A stretch of 64,000 nucleotides of DNA. Origin: Acinetobacter sp. ANC 4910. Its GTDB lineage: Bacteria > Pseudomonadota > Gammaproteobacteria > Pseudomonadales > Moraxellaceae. Every line of letters starts with the position of its first letter. Within the stretch, counting starts at the first letter, position 1. Location: positions 50,161 through 114,160 of the forward strand of contig NZ_SJNT01000010.1 in assembly GCF_004331035.1 (NCBI RefSeq), given 5' to 3'. Below are positions 59,558 to 64,000 of this stretch, one piece after another. Both the position numbers and the translations under genes were made by a program. Under the pieces are notes generated by a model. That model did not search any database. It had not been told where the DNA came from and worked only from the letters and a program-made list of their open reading frames with translations.

Positions 59558-61591
59558 TTATTTGTAGTTAGTACATGTCGAATAGTCTGTACCATAAGGA
59601 CTCACGTCATCTGGACGCCATTTACCATCAACATCATCCACATCAATATCAGCAACAGGCGGCATGAAGGATAATGCTGTTAAATTATCCTTAGTAGAAA
59701 CCGTTGTGGAAGCATTAATATTAACTCGTAGCCAATTTGAATAATTACGTCCATAACGTACTTTAAAATCAAATTTCCCTTCCGAATTCGTTCTAAATGT
59801 TGCATTAGTCCCAAGAATTTTATTATCCGAACCTAAAATCGCAATTGGATTTGGGAATTCATTTGAAGGACATTCAATATATGTCGTTACTCTTTTCGCT
59901 ACACTATTTTCATAAACAGTGTAATCGCGCGACCAACGCCAATAAGACAACCATGACCACATTCCATCACTGCCTTGTGCATAAGAATAATCACGCACCC
60001 AGTTAAAACGCCCTTTATAAAAACTTACCAAATCTAGAGAAATACTAATTTCTTGATTAGCAATTGGATTTCCTGCCGTATCTACTACAGATGCTGTGAA
60101 TTCTTTATAATAATTGGTATTGTCATTCGCCTCTTTAATGACATTATGATTTTGCGCCACAGTAATGAAAGCGGACTGAGTTGAAACAGTTAATAATAAA
60201 TTTGGTGAATATACAGGCTGAGGAGATGTTGCACTTGCACTTGAGGCTTGAATTTCAACTCCACCGCCTAATGTTTGTGCTGAACCCGCCGTATAAATTA
60301 CAGTTGCTCGACCTGTACTATCCGTTACTGCAGTTGGTTGTGACAGACTACCATCAGAAGATGTATCTTTAATTGTAGTAAATTTAACAACGACTCCTGG
60401 CACAGGTGAACCATTTTTATCTTTGACTAGTGCAATCACCTTAGTATTAGCTCTTGGGGCTAGAACACTCGCTTCAGATTGAAGTGTGATAATTGCTGGA
60501 GCACCCGCACTAATTTTCTGAGCAATATAAACGACATTAGACCCGAATTGCGCTGAAACTGTTGCAACAGATGAAATCGTACCAATTAAGTTTGTACTCG
60601 CATTACCCACCCATTTGCCATTTTCTTGATGCACATTTGTAATAGTAGCTTTAGTTGGAGTAACTGTTCCATTTGTGGTATCAAAATTCACCGTTTTACC
60701 AAGTAATTCCGCTTGTGATGAAGCATTTACTTGTACTGTTATTGTTTTACTTTCACCGACACCTACAGGGTCTGTATTAGAAATAGGTTGAATTACATTA
60801 TTAGAAACATTCGCAATTAAAGTGACTGAATCTGTAGTTAAAAGATTACTAATTGACTGATTACTGCCTGAAACAGTAATCTTACCTGTCAATTCTAACT
60901 TATGATTGGCTAATGCTAATACCATATTATATGGTACTTGGAATACAGCTTTACCAGCTGAATTAGTAACTAAGGTCGATCCAACCGTATTACCTACACT
61001 ATCAATTAGACTAGCTGTTGCACCAACTAAAGGATTACCTACGGCATCTACTGCTGTGAGAGTTACATTGGCACTATTTCCTACTTCAAGTAAATTAACA
61101 TCAGAAGTAATCGAAACAGTCGTACCTGTCACTGGAATTTCAATTTCTTGTTTTGCAGACCCAGAAGTAACAATAACCGTAATTGTTCTATTAATTCGTT
61201 GGCTTAATGTAGAATTAATTAAGCTTACATCTATTGTTGTTATACCACCTTCATTACTAACGAGATTACTAGATTTACTTAGGCTTGCACCAGAAGTTTG
61301 TGCATCTTTAATTTCAACTTTAACATTCGCATTTGCAATGACACCACCGCTTTTATCTAAAGTACGAATAGTTAAAGTTAATTTATCCTCACCACCTGCA
61401 TTTAGACTACTTTTACTTTGTCCAATTGATAATAACTCTGCTGTTGTAGAAGTTACGATTCCACCATTCGAATTTCCTCCCGAGCTGTTATCTGGGAAAT
61501 ATCCATCACTCCCCCCTCCACCACAACTTGCCAACAATACTGCCAGTGCAACTGTCGACAGTTTTAGACCAATCTGTTTATTATTCATCAA
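59558..61591 (-). CDS. Large Ig-repeat (Big_1-like) surface lipoprotein
   Basis: The protein has 677 residues. A lipoprotein signal ends VLLASC (Cys23) followed by Gly/Ser/Asp-rich linker sequence. At least four bacterial Ig-like domains follow from about 50 to 480; the clearest has AGAPAIITLQSEASVLAPRA, VVVKFTTIKD and DSTGRATVIYTAG. A Trp-rich segment at about 526-560 and a Cys-containing C-terminal domain end it. Invasin/intimin-type Big_1 domains act as rigid stalks at the surface. The gene is monocistronic. Two ATG codons (61591, 61588) are equivalent as starts. Confidence 0.88.
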   Translation of the reverse strand: MMNNKQIGLKLSTVALAVLLASCGGGGSDGYFPDNSSGGNSNGGIVTSTTAELLSIGQSKSSLNAGGEDKLTLTIRTLDKSGGVIANANVKVEIKDAQTSGASLSKSSNLVSNEGGITTIDVSLINSTLSQRINRTITVIVTSGSAKQEIEIPVTGTTVSITSDVNLLEVGNSANVTLTAVDAVGNPLVGATASLIDSVGNTVGSTLVTNSAGKAVFQVPYNMVLALANHKLELTGKITVSGSNQSISNLLTTDSVTLIANVSNNVIQPISNTDPVGVGESKTITVQVNASSQAELLGKTVNFDTTNGTVTPTKATITNVHQENGKWVGNASTNLIGTISSVATVSAQFGSNVVYIAQKISAGAPAIITLQSEASVLAPRANTKVIALVKDKNGSPVPGVVVKFTTIKDTSSDGSLSQPTAVTDSTGRATVIYTAGSAQTLGGGVEIQASSASATSPQPVYSPNLLLTVSTQSAFITVAQNHNVIKEANDNTNYYKEFTASVVDTAGNPIANQEISISLDLVSFYKGRFNWVRDYSYAQGSDGMWSWLSYWRWSRDYTVYENSVAKRVTTYIECPSNEFPNPIAILGSDNKILGTNATFRTNSEGKFDFKVRYGRNYSNWLRVNINASTTVSTKDNLTALSFMPPVADIDVDDVDGKWRPDDVSPYGTDYSTCTNYK

Positions 61592-61739
61592 AATTCCCCG
61601 AATAACCTTTCTTCATAAAGTGGTAATTAAATTTTTAATTTGTCGTATGTAAACATATAAGTAGCTTTATGTAAATAAAGTCAGACCAAATGTTTAACTA
61701 TGTTAAGCTGAAAAAGTAAATATTCAAATAACATAAACT

Positions 61740-63122
61740 ATGTACGACATCATTATTATTGGTGCGGGAACAGCTGGACAAGCTGCTTACAAAGAAGCAA
61801 TCAAACACACATCAAATATTTTAATTGTGAATCATGGTCCGTGGGATACCACCTGTGCACGCGTTGGTTGTATGCCAAGTAAAGTGCTTATTTCTGTAGC
61901 AAATCAACTGCACGATGCCCAATCATTAAATAAAGTTGGCATAACAACTCATCTAAACCTTGATTCTAAAAAAATCATGTTACACGTACAAAAATTAAGA
62001 AACCAATTTACACAAGCTGCTTTAAAAGATGTCGCTCGTTGGGATTCGGCCCATAAAATATCAGGTCAAGCTCACTTTATTGATGCTGCGACAATTGAAA
62101 TTAATCAAAAGCACTATCAAGCTCGGAGTTTTATTCTCGCTGTAGGATCAACGCCAAGTTTTGATCTTGAATGGAAAAAAGAATTAGGATCTAAACTCAT
62201 CACTTCTGATGAAATCTTTGAACTGGAGCAACTGCCAAAATCTATCGCTGTGATTGGAAGTGGTGTGATTGCGATTGAAATTGCTCAAGCATTACAACGC
62301 TTAGGTGTTAAAACCACGATATTTGCACGTAGTCGGAAGGTCGGAACATTAACCAGCCCTTTACTACAAAAAATGGCGCAGGAACTTTTAAGTCAAGAAA
62401 TTGACATTAAGTTCGAAGTTTTACCCACACAAGTTCGAAATTCAAAAGATGGTGTACAGGTTGTCTACCAGGAGCATGGGCAAGAACACAATTTAGTAGC
62501 GGATTATTTATTGGTCGCAACAGGGCGTCGTACTTTATTAAATACCTTAAGATTAGAAAATATAGATGCTCAATTTATAGATCTTAAAAACTTACCTGTC
62601 CATCCAGAAACCAAACAACTTGCACACTATCCTATTTTTATCATTGGTGATGCTCATACCAACACCCCTATTCAGCACGAAGCAGCACATGAAGGTCACC
62701 GTGCCATTTTAAATTGCTTGAATTTAAAACAAATAAAAAATATCCGAAATCTAACACCAATCGGTATTGTATTCTGTGAACCAGAAATGGCAATTGTCGG
62801 GCAAAGTTTTAAGCAACTGGAAAGTAATAAAATTCCTTTTGTAACAGGCTATGTTTCTTATGCCCAACAAGGACGTGCACAAGTTTTAGGAAAAAATTAT
62901 GGTGCGTTGGAAGTCTATATTCATACAGAAAGTCGCAAAATTTTAGGTGCAGAATTACTCATGACTTCCGCTGAACATTTAGCGCACTTACTCTGTTGGA
63001 TGATTGCTGAAGATTTAACACTTGATCATCTCCTCGCCAAACCATTTTATCATCCAACCTTAGAAGAAGGATTACGCACTGCCCTTAAACATGCTAGGCG
63101 TCAATTAAATACTATTCAATAG
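61740..63122 (+). CDS. Dihydrolipoyl dehydrogenase-like flavoprotein disulfide reductase
   Basis: The protein has 460 residues. FAD-binding motif IIIIGAGTAGQAA, redox-active cysteines Cys39 and Cys44 in CARVGCMPSK, NAD(P)-binding motif IAVIGSGVIAIEIAQAL, the GDAHTN segment and the C-terminal His438/Glu443 pair (HPTLEEG) are all present. It could be a lipoamide dehydrogenase, a soluble transhydrogenase-like or a mercuric-reductase-like enzyme. No 2-oxoacid dehydrogenase genes are nearby, so it is an orphan and its substrate is unclear. It is followed at once by the decayed gene on the other strand. Confidence 0.9.
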   Translation: MYDIIIIGAGTAGQAAYKEAIKHTSNILIVNHGPWDTTCARVGCMPSKVLISVANQLHDAQSLNKVGITTHLNLDSKKIMLHVQKLRNQFTQAALKDVARWDSAHKISGQAHFIDAATIEINQKHYQARSFILAVGSTPSFDLEWKKELGSKLITSDEIFELEQLPKSIAVIGSGVIAIEIAQALQRLGVKTTIFARSRKVGTLTSPLLQKMAQELLSQEIDIKFEVLPTQVRNSKDGVQVVYQEHGQEHNLVADYLLVATGRRTLLNTLRLENIDAQFIDLKNLPVHPETKQLAHYPIFIIGDAHTNTPIQHEAAHEGHRAILNCLNLKQIKNIRNLTPIGIVFCEPEMAIVGQSFKQLESNKIPFVTGYVSYAQQGRAQVLGKNYGALEVYIHTESRKILGAELLMTSAEHLAHLLCWMIAEDLTLDHLLAKPFYHPTLEEGLRTALKHARRQLNTIQ

Positions 63123-63132
63123 CCTCTTGATC

Positions 63133-63735
63133 TTATTGTAACAATACTGCAACTCTTTGTGTATGTACGATGAGATGAACAATCCACCGTTGTGCAGCCA
63201 ATAAATCCAAGGTCTGAGAAGCCGTAAGTTGATGATTTAGTGATGCATACATAATTTTCTGACGAAGAAACTCTTTTTACTCATTGCTCGCTTGGTCTAA
63301 CTGAATTAAATCATTCATAAAATCTATCGAAAATTTTGGAAATGGCGTTGTTTGTAAATATTCAATTTGTCTTCCCAAATGTGTAACCCGTGCTAAAGGT
63401 AATTCTTGTATTATTCTCTGCTTTTCAGTAATTCAACTTGTGCGATTTCTTGTAAATCATTTCGTAAAACTCGGATGTAAACCACCAATCCTTAATAAGA
63501 GAATTAACCATTGTTGATAGTAGCGATTGTGGGACCATCCATATACTCTAAGTAAGATTCCACTTTTCTTATAATTGCACCCAGCTCATTGATATTAATA
63601 ACTGGTGTAATAATTTTTCCACGAATAAACTTAATACATAAGCAATAGTTGCTCAAATTTACCAATAAAAGGTATAAAAATTAAAATTCTAAGTAAACTA
63701 ATGCAATAAGGCCTTCAGCAGGATCGACCTCAACT
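63133..63735 (-). pseudogene. Decayed membrane-protein gene, possibly Na/Pi cotransporter C-terminal part
   Basis: Reading the minus strand gives a mosaic of coding-like pieces in shifting frames: RILIFIPFIGKFEQLLL (hydrophobic), NELGAIIRKVESYLEYMDG, RYYQQWLILLLRIGG, VYIRVLRNDLQEIAQVELLK, then QRIIQELPLARVTHLGRQIE, FPKFSIDFMNDLIQLDQASNE, an in-frame stop, and KEFLRQKIMYASLNHQLTAS to a terminal TAA at 63133-63135. At least three frameshifts and one internal stop make it non-functional. The hydrophobic start followed by long helical segments resembles the C-terminal, PhoU-like half of a Na/Pi cotransporter; that is tentative. The 5' part is missing. Confidence 0.6.
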
Positions 63736-63812
63736 TATATTTCTTATCATTGGAGAGTTTTATTATAGAATGGGCAAATAAATTTACTCTTATTTTATAA
63801 TGTGTAATAAAG

Positions 63813-63844
63813 AAACACCCCCTAACGTTGGTTAGGGGGTGTTT
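63813..63844 (-). terminator. Terminator of the rRNA operon
   Basis: A 14-bp perfect stem AAACACCCCCTAAC with loop GTTG and its complement follows the 5S gene on the minus strand and runs into CTTTATTACAC. It has the strength expected at the end of an rrn operon. Confidence 0.85.
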
Positions 63845-63852
63845 GAATAATG

Positions 63853-63967
63853 AGCTGGCGATGACTTACTCTCACATGGGTAACCCCACACTACCATCAG
63901 CGCTAAGAGGTTTCACTTCTGAGTTCGGGAAGGGATCAGGTGGTTCACTCTTGCTATTGTCGCCAGC
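63853..63967 (-). rRNA. rrf: 5S ribosomal RNA
   Basis: On the minus strand the sequence from 63967 begins GCTGGCGACAATAGCAAGAG and contains the conserved CCCGAACTCAGAAGTGAAAC and GGTAGTGTGGGG blocks, ending CATCGCCAGCTC, so the ends pair as the 5S stem I. About 115 nt. The 23S and 16S genes must lie beyond the right edge on the minus strand. The last 33 bp are the start of the 23S-5S spacer. Confidence 0.95.
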
Positions 63968-64000
63968 ACAACTGTTTATGACTATTCGTTATGGTCTTAT

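Noticed and set aside
63968..64000. Possible tRNA gene in the 23S-5S spacer
   Set aside because: Only 33 bp are available and they contain no tRNA arm or T-loop sequence.

Overview
The window is about 64 kb of chromosome from a gammaproteobacterium of the Moraxellaceae, almost certainly an Acinetobacter. The evidence is the moderately AT-rich composition, the gene neighbourhoods (queA-tgt-yajC-secD-secF, leuS-lptE-holA, ilvI-ilvH-ilvC, yibN-grxC-secB, the der-to-ndk block) and the 5S rRNA sequence at the right edge. Species cannot be fixed from the sequence alone. Nearly all of it is core genome. I see no transposase, integrase, CRISPR array or tRNA gene.

Layout. 1-7.5 kb: the 3' end of queA, a DUF3137/LemA membrane pair, a PAS-GGDEF diguanylate cyclase on the minus strand, then tgt, yajC, secD and secF (queuosine tRNA modification plus the Sec accessory translocase). 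7.5-18 kb, all minus strand: an orphan Sfp-type phosphopantetheinyl transferase, then the conserved block ndk-rlmN-pilF-rodZ-ispG-hisS-yfgM-bamB-der, with iscX upstream but no other isc genes. 18-19.9 kb: a PAP2 phosphatase and a GT4 glycosyltransferase. 20-25.7 kb: the one clearly accessory region, a four-gene chaperone-usher fimbrial operon with an unusual pilin, an 800-bp very AT-rich spacer and a lone DUF2971 gene. 25.8-29.2 kb: ilvI-ilvH-ilvC for branched-chain amino acids. 29.8-35 kb: a small DUF4124 protein, leuS, a cluster of palindromic repeats, lptE and holA. 35-40 kb: a MacA-MacB-outer-membrane-factor efflux operon. 40-49 kb: fabI, a Bax-inhibitor-like membrane protein, orn/rsgA (divergent), yibN-grxC-secB, an alkB/ada alkylation-repair pair, a cytochrome b562-like protein, and coaBC/radC (divergent). 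49-58.5 kb: bestrophin, a glutathione transferase, rnm-like PHP nuclease, yciB, yciI, a coiled-coil envelope protein, mnmC, two rhodanese/thioredoxin-type proteins, yajQ, two hotdog proteins and an alpha/beta hydrolase. 58.6-64 kb: a compact operon of a cytosolic and an exported DUF442-type protein plus a 34-residue lipoprotein, a large Ig-repeat lipoprotein, an orphan flavoprotein disulfide reductase, a decayed membrane-protein pseudogene, and the 3' end of an rRNA operon (5S, minus strand) with its terminator.

Recurrent themes are envelope assembly (SecDF-YajC, SecB, BamB, LptE, PilF, RodZ, fimbrial usher, MacAB) and tRNA/rRNA modification (QueA, Tgt, RlmN, MnmC). Transcription units are often closed by strong hairpins with T-tracts on both sides that serve convergent genes. 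The best candidates for something undescribed are the 58.6-59.5 kb DUF442 pair plus micro-lipoprotein, the fimbrial pilin with a collagen-like, His/Cys-containing N-terminus, and an alpha/beta hydrolase that has Ala where the family has its nucleophile Ser. None amounts to proof of a new system.
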